Of a DNA stretch of 64,000 nucleotides, positions 9,295-18,701 are shown one piece after another. The DNA comes from an uncultured Bacteroidales bacterium (GTDB lineage: Bacteria; Bacteroidota; Bacteroidia; Bacteroidales; Muribaculaceae). The notes beneath the pieces were generated by a model. The model made no database searches. It saw only the letters and a program-made list of their open reading frames with translations, and was not told where the DNA came from. A program made the translations under genes and the position numbers. Numbering within the stretch: the first letter of the stretch is position 1; each line of letters starts with the position of its first letter. The DNA lies in NCBI GenBank assembly GCA_902786725.1, contig CADADP010000008.1, forward strand, positions 1-64,000, written 5' to 3'.

Positions 9295-10062
9295 ATGGAA
9301 TTACAGCTAAAGAATCCGCTTATTTTCTTTGACTTGGAAACGACCGGCACCAATGTGGCGACCGACCGCATAGTGGAGCTGTCGTACATTAAGTTGTTCC
9401 CCGGTAGTAAGGAGCCACAAAAGAAGACATTAAGGATAAATCCTGAGATGCCTATTCCGGCTCAAGCCACTGCGGTTCATCACATAACTGATGATGATGT
9501 GAAGAATGAACCGACCTTCAAGCAGATTGCCAAGGAGTTGGCTAATGTGTTTGAAGGATGCGACATAGCCGGCTTTAACAGCAATCGCTTCGACGTGCCA
9601 CTACTTGCCGAGGAGTTTCTTCGTGCTGAAGTAAAGGTGGATTTCTCCCGAAGAAAATTCATAGACGTACAAACCATTTTTCACAAGATGGAGCAGCGCA
9701 CGCTATCGGCCGCTTATAAGTTCTATTGCCATAAGGACCTTGAGGGAGCGCATTCGGCACTGGCCGACACAGAGGCAACATATGAGGTACTAAAGGCGCA
9801 ACTCGATAAGTATCCGAGTCTGAAGAACGATGTGGAATATCTGTCGGCATTCTCCACGCAGAGTAAGAACGTGGATTTGGCTGGACGCTTTGTTTACAAT
9901 AATGCCGGAGTGGAAGTGTTCAACTTCGGGAAATACAAAGGCAGGCCTGTGGAGGAAGTGCTGAGTACGGACCCCGGGTACTACGGCTGGATGATGAATG
10001 GAGATTTCGCGCTCAACACCAAGCAAGTGCTGACCCAAATTAAGCTGAGAATGCACAAATAA
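9295..10062 (+). CDS. DnaQ-like 3'-5' exonuclease (DEDDh)
   Basis: A 255-residue protein whose DEDDh residues are visible: Asp13 and Glu15 in FFDLETTG, Asp100 in NSNRFDVPLL, then His153 and Asp158 in GAHSALADTEATYE. This is the epsilon/DnaQ exonuclease fold, which proofreads DNA or trims nucleic acid with two metal ions. The C-terminal part (about 195-255) carries a VFNFGKYKGRPVEEVL motif found in Bacteroidetes exonucleases of this type. It sits 16 bp after dnaN, consistent with a replication role, and 3 bp before coaBC. Whether it is the polymerase III epsilon subunit or a separate nuclease cannot be decided from sequence alone. Confidence 0.9.
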   Translation: MELQLKNPLIFFDLETTGTNVATDRIVELSYIKLFPGSKEPQKKTLRINPEMPIPAQATAVHHITDDDVKNEPTFKQIAKELANVFEGCDIAGFNSNRFDVPLLAEEFLRAEVKVDFSRRKFIDVQTIFHKMEQRTLSAAYKFYCHKDLEGAHSALADTEATYEVLKAQLDKYPSLKNDVEYLSAFSTQSKNVDLAGRFVYNNAGVEVFNFGKYKGRPVEEVLSTDPGYYGWMMNGDFALNTKQVLTQIKLRMHK

Positions 10063-10065
10063 GAA

Positions 10066-11274
10066 ATGCTCAAAGGAAAGAAGATAATACTGGGGGTGAG
10101 TGGCGGTATCGCAGCCTATAAGACTGTGATACTGGCTCGCTTGCTAGTGAAATCGGGTGCTGAGGTTCAGGTGATCATGACCCCTAACGCTAAAGAGTTT
10201 ATAACGCCTCTGACAATGTCAACGATAACGAGCAAGCCAGTTATAAGTGATTTTTTCACCGCAAATACAGGCGAATGGCATAGTCACGTGAATCTGGGCC
10301 TTTGGGCCGACGCTATGGTGGTGGCACCCGCAACAGCATCAACTATAGCCAAGATGGCACATGGAGTAGCCGACAATATGCTGATTACCACTTATCTGTC
10401 GTCGAAGTCCCCGATATTTGTGGCACCGGCTATGGATTTGGACATGATGCGCCATCCCACTACCGTCCACAATTTGGAACTGCTTAAAAGCTATGGCAAT
10501 CACGTGATAGAGCCCACAGAAGGTGAGCTCGCCAGCCACCTGGTGGGAAAGGGACGTATGGAAGAGCCGGAGAACATTCTGAAGGTACTTAGCGACTACT
10601 TTGCCACGACAGAAGATATGGCTGGCCGGCGAGTGCTAATAACAGCCGGTCCAACGGTGGAGAATATTGACCCCGTGAGATTTATAAGTAATCACTCGTC
10701 GGGGAAAATGGGATATGCCATAGCCGAAGAATGCGCCAACCGCGGAGCCGAAGTGACGCTGGTATCCGGTCCTGTTTCGCTGAGCACAGCAAACGAGCGA
10801 ATAACGGTGGTTCCGGTGACCACTGCGATAGAAATGCATGAGAGTGTGATGGCTCGCTGTGAAGAGAGTGACGTGGTGGTGTTATGCGCAGCAGTTGCCG
10901 ATTACCGAGCAGAGCAGGTGTGCGACAAAAAGATGAAACGCGGCTCGACCAACACGCTCACGATAAAGCTTGTGGAGAACCCCGACATAGCAAAAGCCGT
11001 GGGAGCTAAGAGGCACGACGGGCAAATACTGGTTGGCTTTGCCTTGGAAACCGATAATGAGGAAGAACACGCCCGCGCGAAGCTTGAGAAGAAAAATCTG
11101 GACATGATAGTGCTGAATTCTTTGCAAGATAAGGGTGCCGGATTCGGTACCGACACGAATAAGGTGAAGATACTGGAGCGCAACGGTGCAATCAATGCCT
11201 ATGAGTGCAAGAGCAAGAAAATGGTGGCAAAGGACATTGTGGATATTGTGGTTAATAATTACCTGAAGAAATGA
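10066..11274 (+). CDS. coaBC: Bifunctional phosphopantothenoylcysteine decarboxylase / phosphopantothenate-cysteine ligase
   Basis: A 402-residue protein with both halves of CoaBC. The N-terminal flavoprotein decarboxylase (about 1-185) has GVSGGIAAYK, the substrate-clamp-type MVVAPATASTIAKMA and PAMDLDM. The ligase half (about 190-400) has LITAGPTVENIDPVRFISN and SSGKMGYAIAEE. Together they make 4'-phosphopantetheine in CoA synthesis. coaE, the last enzyme of the pathway, lies downstream in the same co-directional run. The stop overlaps the ATG of the DUF4835 gene (ATGA). Confidence 0.96.
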   Translation: MLKGKKIILGVSGGIAAYKTVILARLLVKSGAEVQVIMTPNAKEFITPLTMSTITSKPVISDFFTANTGEWHSHVNLGLWADAMVVAPATASTIAKMAHGVADNMLITTYLSSKSPIFVAPAMDLDMMRHPTTVHNLELLKSYGNHVIEPTEGELASHLVGKGRMEEPENILKVLSDYFATTEDMAGRRVLITAGPTVENIDPVRFISNHSSGKMGYAIAEECANRGAEVTLVSGPVSLSTANERITVVPVTTAIEMHESVMARCEESDVVVLCAAVADYRAEQVCDKKMKRGSTNTLTIKLVENPDIAKAVGAKRHDGQILVGFALETDNEEEHARAKLEKKNLDMIVLNSLQDKGAGFGTDTNKVKILERNGAINAYECKSKKMVAKDIVDIVVNNYLKK

Positions 11275-12197
11275 GCACTCTACGAAGGACGATTAACATA
11301 GTTTTGTGTGTGTTTTCGATTATGGCTTCGCAGAACGTCGCAGGCCAGGAGCTAAACTGCACTGTGGAAGTTAATGCCCAAAAGATACAAAACGCAAACA
11401 AAGAGATATTCAACACTCTGAAAGAAGCCATTTCGGAATATCTGAATACCACCAAATGGACCGATGCGCAATTTGGCGCAAATGAGAAGATAGAGTGTAC
11501 GCTATACTTGACGCTGAGCTCATACGAAGAAGCGACCGGCAAGATGACCGGCGATATTCAGATACAGTCGAAGCGTCCGGTCTATAATAGTTCTTATTCA
11601 ACGACAATCATCAATTTCAAAGACGGGAAAGTGGAATTCCTGTATCAGGAGAATGAGCCGCTTGTTTATTCTGAGCAAGACATGCAGAGCAACTTGACGG
11701 CGATTCTGAATTTCTACGCCTTCCTTGTGATTGCTATGGACTTTGACACATTCTCACCGAACGGTGGAGACCCATACTACGAGAAAGCGGCTAATGTGGT
11801 GCGAATGGCTCAAAGTGCCGGCGAAAGCGGATGGAAAGCCTTTGAAGACCCCAAGAACCGCAGTGGCGTGCTGAGCGCGTTTACAGACAAGGCAACTTCA
11901 CCAATAAGGGAATTGCTCTATCAATACCACCGTCAGGGCTTGGACCAAATGGTAACAAGTGTGGATAAAGGCCGTGCAACAATTACGAAGAACCTGGAGA
12001 TATTGAAGAAAATCTATGATGTGGCACCGATGTCGGCGTGCCTGTCGATGTTTAAGGACGCCAAACTGGATGAGCTTGTGAACATTTACTCTAAGGCCAA
12101 CACCACCGAGCGCGAGAACGTGTATGAAATACTCTACCCGCTGTATCCCACCGATGGCTCGAGATTGGATAAAATAAAGAACCCCGACACAAAATAG
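11271..12197 (+). CDS. DUF4835 family exported protein
   Basis: A 308-residue protein with a signal peptide (about 1-24, ends VAGQ). The start of the mature protein (ELNCTVEVNAQKIQNANKEIFNTLKEAI) and the SEQDMQSNLTAILNFYAFLVIAMDFDTF segment match the Bacteroidetes-specific DUF4835 family, which is regularly found between coaBC and recN. The family is described as envelope-associated; I do not know a confirmed biochemical role. The start codon overlaps the coaBC stop by 4 bp and the gene ends 4 bp before recN, so it is embedded in the operon. It ends with TAG, one of several genuine TAG stops in this window. Confidence 0.85.
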   Translation: MSTLRRTINIVLCVFSIMASQNVAGQELNCTVEVNAQKIQNANKEIFNTLKEAISEYLNTTKWTDAQFGANEKIECTLYLTLSSYEEATGKMTGDIQIQSKRPVYNSSYSTTIINFKDGKVEFLYQENEPLVYSEQDMQSNLTAILNFYAFLVIAMDFDTFSPNGGDPYYEKAANVVRMAQSAGESGWKAFEDPKNRSGVLSAFTDKATSPIRELLYQYHRQGLDQMVTSVDKGRATITKNLEILKKIYDVAPMSACLSMFKDAKLDELVNIYSKANTTERENVYEILYPLYPTDGSRLDKIKNPDTK

Positions 12198-12201
12198 GAG
12201 A

Positions 12202-13866
12202 ATGCTCTCAAAGCTATACATATCGAACTACGCGCTGATAGAGACGCTGGAGATAGACTTGAAAGACGGGCTGACTATTATCACCGGAGAGACAGGAGCC
12301 GGCAAATCGATAATACTGGGAGCCTTGTCGCTGATACTGGGCGAGCGCGCCGAGAGCAAGTCAATTAGCGACAGTGGGAAAAAAACTGTGGTGGAAGCTA
12401 CATTTGGCATCAAGGGTTATGACTTGAAACCGTTTTTTGCTGAAAATGAAATCGATTATGACGAGAGCGAGTGTATCATAAGGCGAGAAATAAGTGGCAC
12501 CGGGCGTTCGCGTGCGTTTATCAACGACACTCCGGTCAATACAGGAGTATTAAAAGAGATATCATCGCGCTTGATAGATATTCACTCTCAACATAGCAAT
12601 ACGCTTCTGGGGCGTAGCGCATATCAGTTGACTGTGCTGGATTCGCTCAGCAAGAATGTGAAGTTGAGAAACGATTATAGTGAGACATTCGGTGAATACA
12701 AGCGCCTTAAGCAATCATTAGCAAAACGAAAAGCCGCTTACGCCAAGACGAAAGAAGAAGAAGACTATATTCAATTCCAGCTAAAGCAAATCCAAGATCT
12801 CGCACTCAAAGAAAATGAGGACGAAGAACTGGAACAGAAGCGTCAACTTCTGGAAAACGCCAGTGATATAAAAGAAGCATTATGGTGGTCGGAGAATGCA
12901 CTTGACGGAGAGAACGGCTCAGTTATCGACACATTGCGCCAAGTGGAACAACGCCTTAGTGGGCTGGAGCAGAGCGTTAAGGAACTTAGAGGTGTGGGCG
13001 AGCGTGTGCGCTCGGCTATTATCGACCTTAAGGACATATCAGACAGCGCTTCGTACATTGAAAGGGATTTAACTGTGGACCCTGCCGCACTTATTGAAGT
13101 GGAGGACCGCCTAAACGCGATTTACAGCTTGGAAAAGAAACATAATGTAAACAGCGTTAACCAGTTACTTGCCATTCAAGAAGATTATTTGCAGAAACTT
13201 CAAAGCATAGACGACACAGGAGACAGCCTCAATGATGATGAGCTAAAGGTTAAAGAACTTGAAGGGAAAGCCCAAACACTTGCTGACGCTTTAACAAAAG
13301 AGCGAAAGAAGAGTGCGACCGATTTTGAACGGCAGCTGAAAGAGCACTGCAAACTGCTGGGATTACCAAACATGGCGGTGGAAGTGGAAATGCAACAGAC
13401 TGAGTTGCAAGAGCGAGGGCAGGACACGGTAAGATTCTTGGTTTCGTTCAACAAGAATCAACGTCTCCACGCAGTGCATGAAGTGGCATCGGGAGGCGAG
13501 TTGTCGCGAATGATGCTTTGCATAAAAGCCATAATAGCCGGATATATGAATCTGCCCACTATCATATTTGACGAAGTGGACACCGGCGTTTCGGGTGATA
13601 TAGCGGCTCGTGTAGGTGATATGATGAAGGATATCTCACGCCACATTCAAGTGATAGCAATCACGCATCTGCCCCAAGTTGCCGCAGTGGGCGATGAGCA
13701 CTTGAGAGTTTACAAGATCGACAAAAACGACAAGACTCAGACAGGTATTGAGACACTCGACAGCGAGCAGCATGTGATGGAAGTGGCGAAGATGCTTAGT
13801 GGCAAAGAGATTAACGACGCCGCAATAGAGAACGCGCGCGTGCTGATAGAACATAAAGGTAAATAG
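12202..13866 (+). CDS. recN: DNA repair protein RecN
   Basis: An SMC-like ATPase of 554 residues. Walker A GETGAGKSIILGALSLILGE is near the N terminus, a central coiled coil spans roughly 150-400, and the C-terminal ABC signature SGGELSRMMLCIKAI and Walker B IIFDEVDTGVSG follow. RecN holds broken DNA ends together during recombinational repair. The order DUF4835-recN-rlmB with spacings of only a few bases indicates one transcript. The gene ends in TAG (13864-13866). Confidence 0.96.
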   Translation: MLSKLYISNYALIETLEIDLKDGLTIITGETGAGKSIILGALSLILGERAESKSISDSGKKTVVEATFGIKGYDLKPFFAENEIDYDESECIIRREISGTGRSRAFINDTPVNTGVLKEISSRLIDIHSQHSNTLLGRSAYQLTVLDSLSKNVKLRNDYSETFGEYKRLKQSLAKRKAAYAKTKEEEDYIQFQLKQIQDLALKENEDEELEQKRQLLENASDIKEALWWSENALDGENGSVIDTLRQVEQRLSGLEQSVKELRGVGERVRSAIIDLKDISDSASYIERDLTVDPAALIEVEDRLNAIYSLEKKHNVNSVNQLLAIQEDYLQKLQSIDDTGDSLNDDELKVKELEGKAQTLADALTKERKKSATDFERQLKEHCKLLGLPNMAVEVEMQQTELQERGQDTVRFLVSFNKNQRLHAVHEVASGGELSRMMLCIKAIIAGYMNLPTIIFDEVDTGVSGDIAARVGDMMKDISRHIQVIAITHLPQVAAVGDEHLRVYKIDKNDKTQTGIETLDSEQHVMEVAKMLSGKEINDAAIENARVLIEHKGK

Positions 13867-13868
13867 TG

Positions 13869-14627
13869 ATGACAGACAGAGAACAATATATATTTGGAAC
13901 TCGCGCCGTGATGGAAGCGATGGAGTCGGGCAGAGTTATTGACAAGATACTTATAAAGAGTGACTTGAGCAGTGACATGCGCAAAGAGTTGACAGAGATG
14001 GCCCGAAACCACCATATTCCCATGCAACGCGTGCCTGTGGAACGACTAAACCGCATCACACGCAAGAATCATCAGGGAGTGGTTGCATACCTTGCTGCCG
14101 TGGATTACTGGAGCCTGGAAAACTTGATTCCACAGCTGTATGAGTCGGGTGCCAACCCGTTCATAGTGGTTCTTGACGGCGTGACTGACGTGAGAAATTT
14201 CGGTGCAATAGCTCGCACATGCGAATGTGCGGGAGTGAATGCGATAGTGATTCCGGAGAAGAATAGCGTCTGTGTCAACGCCGATGCCGTTAAGACTTCG
14301 GCCGGTGCTCTTAACTATCTGCCCGTGTGCCGAGAAAAGAATGTGGTAAGCGCCATAACAACGCTAAAGGCCAACGGCTTTCGTGTGATAGGCAGTAGCG
14401 ACCGCACCGAGATGCTGTTCACCGACTGCGATTATACAGATCCGGTGGCACTGGTATTGGGTTCGGAAGACAAAGGGATATCTACCGATGTAATGAAGAT
14501 GTGCGACAGCCTCGTAAAGATTCCAGAGTTTGGCGAAATAAACTCGCTTAACGTATCGGTTGCGGGCGGTATTATGATATATGAGGTGGTGAAGCAGCGC
14601 CTTAACGATAATCAAATAGTGAATTAA
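13869..14627 (+). CDS. rlmB: 23S rRNA (guanosine-2'-O-)-methyltransferase RlmB, SpoU family
   Basis: A 252-residue SPOUT methyltransferase. The small N-terminal substrate-binding domain (IFGTRAVMEAMESG) is followed by the knot domain with the three SpoU motifs: GVTDVRNFGAIARTCECAGV, LVLGSEDKGIS and IPEFGEINSLNVSVAGGIMIYE. It methylates the 2'-OH of G2251 (E. coli numbering) in the peptidyl-transferase region of 23S rRNA. An in-frame GTG at 13866 overlaps the recN stop; the adjacent ATG at 13869 is preferred. It lies between recN and nusB. Confidence 0.93.
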   Translation: MTDREQYIFGTRAVMEAMESGRVIDKILIKSDLSSDMRKELTEMARNHHIPMQRVPVERLNRITRKNHQGVVAYLAAVDYWSLENLIPQLYESGANPFIVVLDGVTDVRNFGAIARTCECAGVNAIVIPEKNSVCVNADAVKTSAGALNYLPVCREKNVVSAITTLKANGFRVIGSSDRTEMLFTDCDYTDPVALVLGSEDKGISTDVMKMCDSLVKIPEFGEINSLNVSVAGGIMIYEVVKQRLNDNQIVN

Positions 14628-14649
14628 ATAAAGGAGAATTTTTAGGATT

Positions 14650-15561
14650 ATGATTAACAGAGCATTAATACGGGTAAAAGTGGTTCAGGTCATTTACTCA
14701 AACGTTATCAAACAAGAGAAAGACCTGAAAAAGATAGAAAAGGAGCTAAACAATAGCTTGGACAAGTCTTATGAGCTATATAATATGCTACTGAGACTGG
14801 CAGTGGAACTCACCGACCTTGAAGAGCGCGAGCAAGACGAGGCCAAGAACAAATATTTCCCCACAGAAGAGGAGCTGAATCCCAATACGCGCTTCGTGGA
14901 GAATGAATTGGTTAAGATACTGCGCGAGGACGAGACACTGAGAGAGTACCAAGAAGAGAGCCACTGCACATGGACCGACAATGTGATATTCCTGCATTTG
15001 CTACTGGACAAGATTAAACGCTCTGACCCATATAAGAACTATATGAGCAAGGAGGAAAACAGCTTGGCCGATGATTGCGAGTTATGGCGCAATCTGTTCA
15101 AGCGCGTAATCTTTAATGATGACATCTTCAAAGATGAACTTGAATCAAAATCGGTCTATTGGAACGATGATGTGGATATTATGGGGCAATTCGCACTGAA
15201 GACGATAAAGCGAATAGAGGAGCAAAACAAGCCATACGCGTTGCCAAAATACAAGAACAACGAGGACTATGAATATGCCTTGAAGTTGCTGGAGATGTCG
15301 CTTAAAGAGATGGACGACAGCAATGAACTAATCGACACGTATGTGAAGCGAGAGAGCTGGTCGCCTGAGCGCATAGGACTGATGGAACGCTTAATTATGG
15401 ATGTGGCCATAACAGAGATGAAGACCTTTGCGAGCATTCCGGTGAATGTGACGATGAACGAATATATTGAGATTGCAAAATATTACTGTAACCCAGAGAG
15501 TGGCAAATTTGTGAACGGCATTCTCAACTCGGTGTCGAAGCAGATACGCAAAATGGGATAA
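14650..15561 (+). CDS. nusB: Transcription antitermination factor NusB (long Bacteroidetes form)
   Basis: 303 residues, about twice the length of proteobacterial NusB, as is usual in Bacteroidetes. It begins MINRALIRVKVVQVIYSNVI. The NusB fold is clearest in the C-terminal third (LMERLIMDVAITEMKTFASIPVNVTMNEYIEIAKYYCNPESGKFVNGIL), and the charged N-terminal half is lineage specific. NusB binds boxA RNA with NusE to prevent early termination of rRNA transcription. It is followed 47 bp later by yajC. Confidence 0.93.
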   Translation: MINRALIRVKVVQVIYSNVIKQEKDLKKIEKELNNSLDKSYELYNMLLRLAVELTDLEEREQDEAKNKYFPTEEELNPNTRFVENELVKILREDETLREYQEESHCTWTDNVIFLHLLLDKIKRSDPYKNYMSKEENSLADDCELWRNLFKRVIFNDDIFKDELESKSVYWNDDVDIMGQFALKTIKRIEEQNKPYALPKYKNNEDYEYALKLLEMSLKEMDDSNELIDTYVKRESWSPERIGLMERLIMDVAITEMKTFASIPVNVTMNEYIEIAKYYCNPESGKFVNGILNSVSKQIRKMG

Positions 15562-15608
15562 CAGACAATTCTTATCAAAAAATATTAACATTATAAATAA
15601 TCGAAACA

Positions 15609-15941
15609 ATGACTACAAATTTTATTCTACTGCAAGAGCAAGCTGCCGGAGGCGGTTATAGTAGCCTAATAATGATAGTGCTGCTGATTGTGATTTTTTA
15701 TTTCTTTATGATTCGTCCACAATCTAATAAGCAGAAAGAGATTAAAAAATTCCGTGATGGGCTTCAGAAGGGCGATAAAGTGACCACAGCCGGTGGCATT
15801 TATGGGAAGATCAGAGACATAAAAGACAACATCGTGATACTGGAGATCGATGACAATGTGAAAATTCGCATTGACATGGGCTCGGTTTACCCCAGTGCTC
15901 AAGACGCAAATGAGGCTGGTGCTGACGTTAAGAACAAATAA
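15609..15941 (+). CDS. yajC: Sec translocase accessory subunit YajC
   Basis: A 110-residue protein with one membrane segment (about 19-38) ending in the FFMIRPQSNKQKEIKKF motif. The cytoplasmic domain LQKGDKVTTAGGIYGKIRDIKDNIVILEI is typical of YajC. It associates with SecDF and YidC at the inner membrane. The nusB-yajC-YbbR-coaE order on one strand, with gaps under 75 bp, suggests one operon. Confidence 0.95.
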   Translation: MTTNFILLQEQAAGGGYSSLIMIVLLIVIFYFFMIRPQSNKQKEIKKFRDGLQKGDKVTTAGGIYGKIRDIKDNIVILEIDDNVKIRIDMGSVYPSAQDANEAGADVKNK

Positions 15942-16014
15942 CAACCCCTGTATAGGCCTAAAAACAAGGTTGAGCTTCATATAATAAGGATAGGGACAAA
16001 ACGATGTGAATGTG

Positions 16015-16986
16015 ATGAAACTGGGAGACTATAATTTGTTTAAGATCGACAAGAAGCGGGCACGGTCGATAATGCTGTACTTGTTTTTTGTGGCAATATC
16101 CACTGTGTTCTGGTGTTTCATTACTATAAATCAGGACCTCCAGAATGAGGTAACCATTAAACTGGAAGTGATGAATATGCCTGAGAATATCACATTTATC
16201 GATGAATTGCCCACTGAAATCACAGTCACGATACGCGACAAGGGCTCAACATTTGTTAAAAATCTACTGAGAGGAAACAACGACATCAAGATTAATTTCA
16301 AAGATTACGCCGACTTTCAAAACGAAAAGTTAGTGGTAAGTTCGAGCAAGCTACGCACATTAGTAAAAAACGCTATAAGTCGCTCGTCGAGCATTATCAT
16401 TATTTCACCCGAGATGATAAATGTGAGCTACACCACAAATTTCGGCAAGAAAGTGCCCATCAACTATGGGAATGTGTCTGTGGGTGTCACCCCCGGTTAC
16501 ATCCAGAATGGACGCATATCAACAGAGAATGGCGACTCAGTGCTGATTTTTGCCAACTCTCGTCTTATCACATCGATTAACGAAGTGTTCACATATCAAG
16601 TAGATGCCAAGGACCTTACCGACACACTTCGCCGCAAGGTGAACATCGTTCCCATAACCGGTATTAAGGTGGTGCCAAGCACAGTGGAATTAGTAGTGCC
16701 AGTGGAGCAGTTAGTGGAATGCACCGACACCATAATGGTGACCGTGAGGAACAATCCTGCAGGCTCGAGCATCGTGGCATATCCCGCTTCTGTAATAGCA
16801 AAATACCACACTCCCAAGAGCAAAATGGCTGAGCACAACAGAATTACAGCAGTGGTTGATTATAACCACATTAAGCGCGACGGAAATGATAAAGTGGCTG
16901 TTAATGTGGGTGAGTCGCCAACGTATATTCAGGATGTGGAGCTATATCCAGATAGTGTTCAGTGTAATTATGTGGAGGGCAAATAA
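16015..16986 (+). CDS. YbbR-like (CdaR-family) membrane-anchored protein
   Basis: A 323-residue protein with an N-terminal membrane anchor (about 17-37) and an extracytoplasmic beta-rich region containing YbbR-type repeats (for example VTIRDKGSTFVKNLLRG and the later VTPGYIQNGRISTENGDSVL). In Firmicutes, CdaR regulates the diadenylate cyclase CdaA; whether this homologue does so is unknown, and no cdaA is in the window. GTG 16006 is also in frame, but ATG 16015 gives the more natural N terminus MKLGDYNLFKIDKKRARS. The stop overlaps the coaE start by one base. Confidence 0.8.
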   Translation: MKLGDYNLFKIDKKRARSIMLYLFFVAISTVFWCFITINQDLQNEVTIKLEVMNMPENITFIDELPTEITVTIRDKGSTFVKNLLRGNNDIKINFKDYADFQNEKLVVSSSKLRTLVKNAISRSSSIIIISPEMINVSYTTNFGKKVPINYGNVSVGVTPGYIQNGRISTENGDSVLIFANSRLITSINEVFTYQVDAKDLTDTLRRKVNIVPITGIKVVPSTVELVVPVEQLVECTDTIMVTVRNNPAGSSIVAYPASVIAKYHTPKSKMAEHNRITAVVDYNHIKRDGNDKVAVNVGESPTYIQDVELYPDSVQCNYVEGK

Positions 16987-17555
16987 TGGATGTCATAGCA
17001 ATAACCGGAGGCATAGGAAGCGGCAAGAGTGTGGTGTCGGCCATACTTAGAGCCATGGGCTACTACGTGTATGACAGCGACAAGGAAGCTAAGCGGATTA
17101 TGCACACCAACGCGTCGGTTAGGGCACTGATTAAAACTGAATTTGGCGAGGAATCGTACTGTGGAGAGTCGCTAAATCGTCCATATCTGGCAGGAATTGT
17201 ATTCGGAAATGATGCTGCGCGAATGAAGCTCAATTCGATTGTTCACCCCGAGGTGATTGCCGACTTTAGACGAAGGTGTGCAGAGAAAGCCGAAGAAACA
17301 GTCTTTTTGGAAACTGCAATTCTGACGGAAAGCGGAATGGACAAGTATGTGACCGACGTGTGGATGGTTGACGCACCGGAAGAGTTGCGCATTAGGCGTG
17401 TCACCAAACGCGATGGCGTAAATGAGCATGCTGTGCTCCAACGTATTAACGCGCAAAAGACATCAATTCCTAATAGTCGGATTATAGTAAACGATGACGT
17501 GATTCCGATTTTGCCGCAACTAATAAAACTTCTTAAAGAAATAAGAAAAGAATAA
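16986..17555 (+). CDS. coaE: Dephospho-CoA kinase
   Basis: 189 residues. The P-loop GGIGSGKS is at residues 8-15, followed by YDSDKEAKRIM and the LNSIVHPEV substrate motif, all standard for CoaE. It phosphorylates the 3'-OH of dephospho-CoA, the last step of CoA synthesis, and complements coaBC upstream in the same run. The ATG overlaps the previous TAA by one base. The gene ends 15 bp before the region carrying the DUF5606 promoter. Confidence 0.95.
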   Translation: MDVIAITGGIGSGKSVVSAILRAMGYYVYDSDKEAKRIMHTNASVRALIKTEFGEESYCGESLNRPYLAGIVFGNDAARMKLNSIVHPEVIADFRRRCAEKAEETVFLETAILTESGMDKYVTDVWMVDAPEELRIRRVTKRDGVNEHAVLQRINAQKTSIPNSRIIVNDDVIPILPQLIKLLKEIRKE

Positions 17556-17596
17556 CAAAAGCCGGCAAAAGTGGAGGAAGATTATCTAAATTTGAC

Positions 17597-17604
17597 TAAT
17601 TTTG
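17597..17604 (+). promoter_or_regulatory. -7 box upstream of the DUF5606 gene
   Basis: TAATTTTG lies 29 nt before ATG 17634. No convincing TTG is seen 19-21 nt upstream. The box falls inside the longer in-frame reading from 17571, which favours the shorter protein. Confidence 0.5.
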
Positions 17605-17633
17605 CAAAGACAACAAACAAAAAGACAACAACT

Positions 17634-18068
17634 ATGCTAAAAGAGATTCTAAGTATTTCCGGTCGTCCGGGACTATTCAAACTGATTTCCCACGGCAATA
17701 ATATGCTGGTGGTGGAGAGTTTAATCGACAAGAAACGCACACCCGCTTATTCACGCGACAGAATAATGTCGCTTGGCGACATCGCAATATATACTTATGG
17801 TGACGACGTGCCGCTGTGGCAGGTGCTGGAGACCATACGTGAAAAGCATAATGGCAAGCCAGTGGAAACCAAGGCGTTGAAAACCGATAAGGAGCTTGAT
17901 GGATTTTTCAAGGAGATTCTGCCTGAGTATGACGAGGACAGGGTGTATAAAACAGATATCAAGAAAGTGATAAACTGGTATAACGTCCTTATTGGCGCAG
18001 GGTTCAACGATTTCAAGCCCCAGAAAAAAGAGGACGACAAGGAAGAATCAGTCGGAGAAGAGAAATAA
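17634..18068 (+). CDS. DUF5606 family protein
   Basis: A small cytoplasmic-looking protein of 144 residues starting MLKEILSISGRPGLFKLIS, the hallmark of the Bacteroidetes DUF5606 family. A compact N-terminal domain (about 1-70) is followed by a helical segment and a very acidic and lysine-rich C terminus (KKEDDKEESVGEEK). Function unknown. An upstream in-frame ATG at 17571 would add 21 residues of low-complexity sequence overlapping a promoter-like box, so ATG 17634 was chosen. A long inverted repeat follows it. Confidence 0.85.
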   Translation: MLKEILSISGRPGLFKLISHGNNMLVVESLIDKKRTPAYSRDRIMSLGDIAIYTYGDDVPLWQVLETIREKHNGKPVETKALKTDKELDGFFKEILPEYDEDRVYKTDIKKVINWYNVLIGAGFNDFKPQKKEDDKEESVGEEK

Positions 18069-18089
18069 ATCCGTGCGGAAAAGACAAGT

Positions 18090-18134
18090 GATAATGTGCC
18101 GAGAAAATGAGAATTGATTTCTCGGCATATTATC
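18090..18134 (+). terminator. Long inverted repeat between DUF5606 and NlpC/P60 genes
   Basis: A 17-nt arm from 18090 pairs with an arm ending at 18134 with one mismatch (core TGCCGAGAAA / TTTCTCGGCA). There is no strong T-run downstream, so it is a probable transcript end or a stabilising hairpin rather than a classical terminator. Confidence 0.6.
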
Positions 18135-18148
18135 ATAAAATCTAAGCT

Positions 18149-18673
18149 ATGAAATCTCAGAAGTCACATATCGTTGCAACTATGGCAATATTGGTGAGCA
18201 TTCTACTTTGCTTGCCCTCTTGCAAGTCGCATAAAGATGTGAATCAGCCAGTTTCATATACAAAAGAGGGAAGGGACTACAAGGACGGTGAGTTACCCAT
18301 TAAAGACAAGCGTCTGCGCAGTGAAGTTAAGGGTTGGATGGGCGTGCCATACCAGTATGGGGGCCATAGTAAATCGGGGACTGACTGCTCGGGATTTGTT
18401 ATGGAAGTATTCAAAGCTGTGTATGACATGAAATTGGAGCGTAACTCAGCCAAGATGTTTGAAAGAAACTGTAAAAGAATAAAGAAGAGTGAACTGAGAG
18501 AAGGTGATTTGGTGTTTTTTATAACAGGTAGAAGCGGAAAGATAAGTCATGTGGGCATCTATCTGAACGATGGAGACTTTGTTCACTCGTCTTCGTCAAA
18601 AGGGGTTACAATAAACAACCTGAGTCAGCGATACTATGTGAAACATTATGCCGCTGCCGGCAGAGTGAAATAA
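18149..18673 (+). CDS. C40 (NlpC/P60) peptidase lipoprotein
   Basis: A 174-residue lipoprotein with signal peptide and lipobox LPSC (Cys25). The NlpC/P60 domain (about 55-172) has catalytic Cys80 in GTDCSGFV, His134 in SHVGIYL and a later polar residue (His146). These enzymes cleave cell-wall peptides, usually between D-Glu and the diamino acid, here probably anchored in the periplasm. It converges on comEC, 28 bp away. Confidence 0.92.
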   Translation: MKSQKSHIVATMAILVSILLCLPSCKSHKDVNQPVSYTKEGRDYKDGELPIKDKRLRSEVKGWMGVPYQYGGHSKSGTDCSGFVMEVFKAVYDMKLERNSAKMFERNCKRIKKSELREGDLVFFITGRSGKISHVGIYLNDGDFVHSSSSKGVTINNLSQRYYVKHYAAAGRVK

Positions 18674-18701
18674 GTTATTACGAAAATAAGTTTTTCACAC
18701 G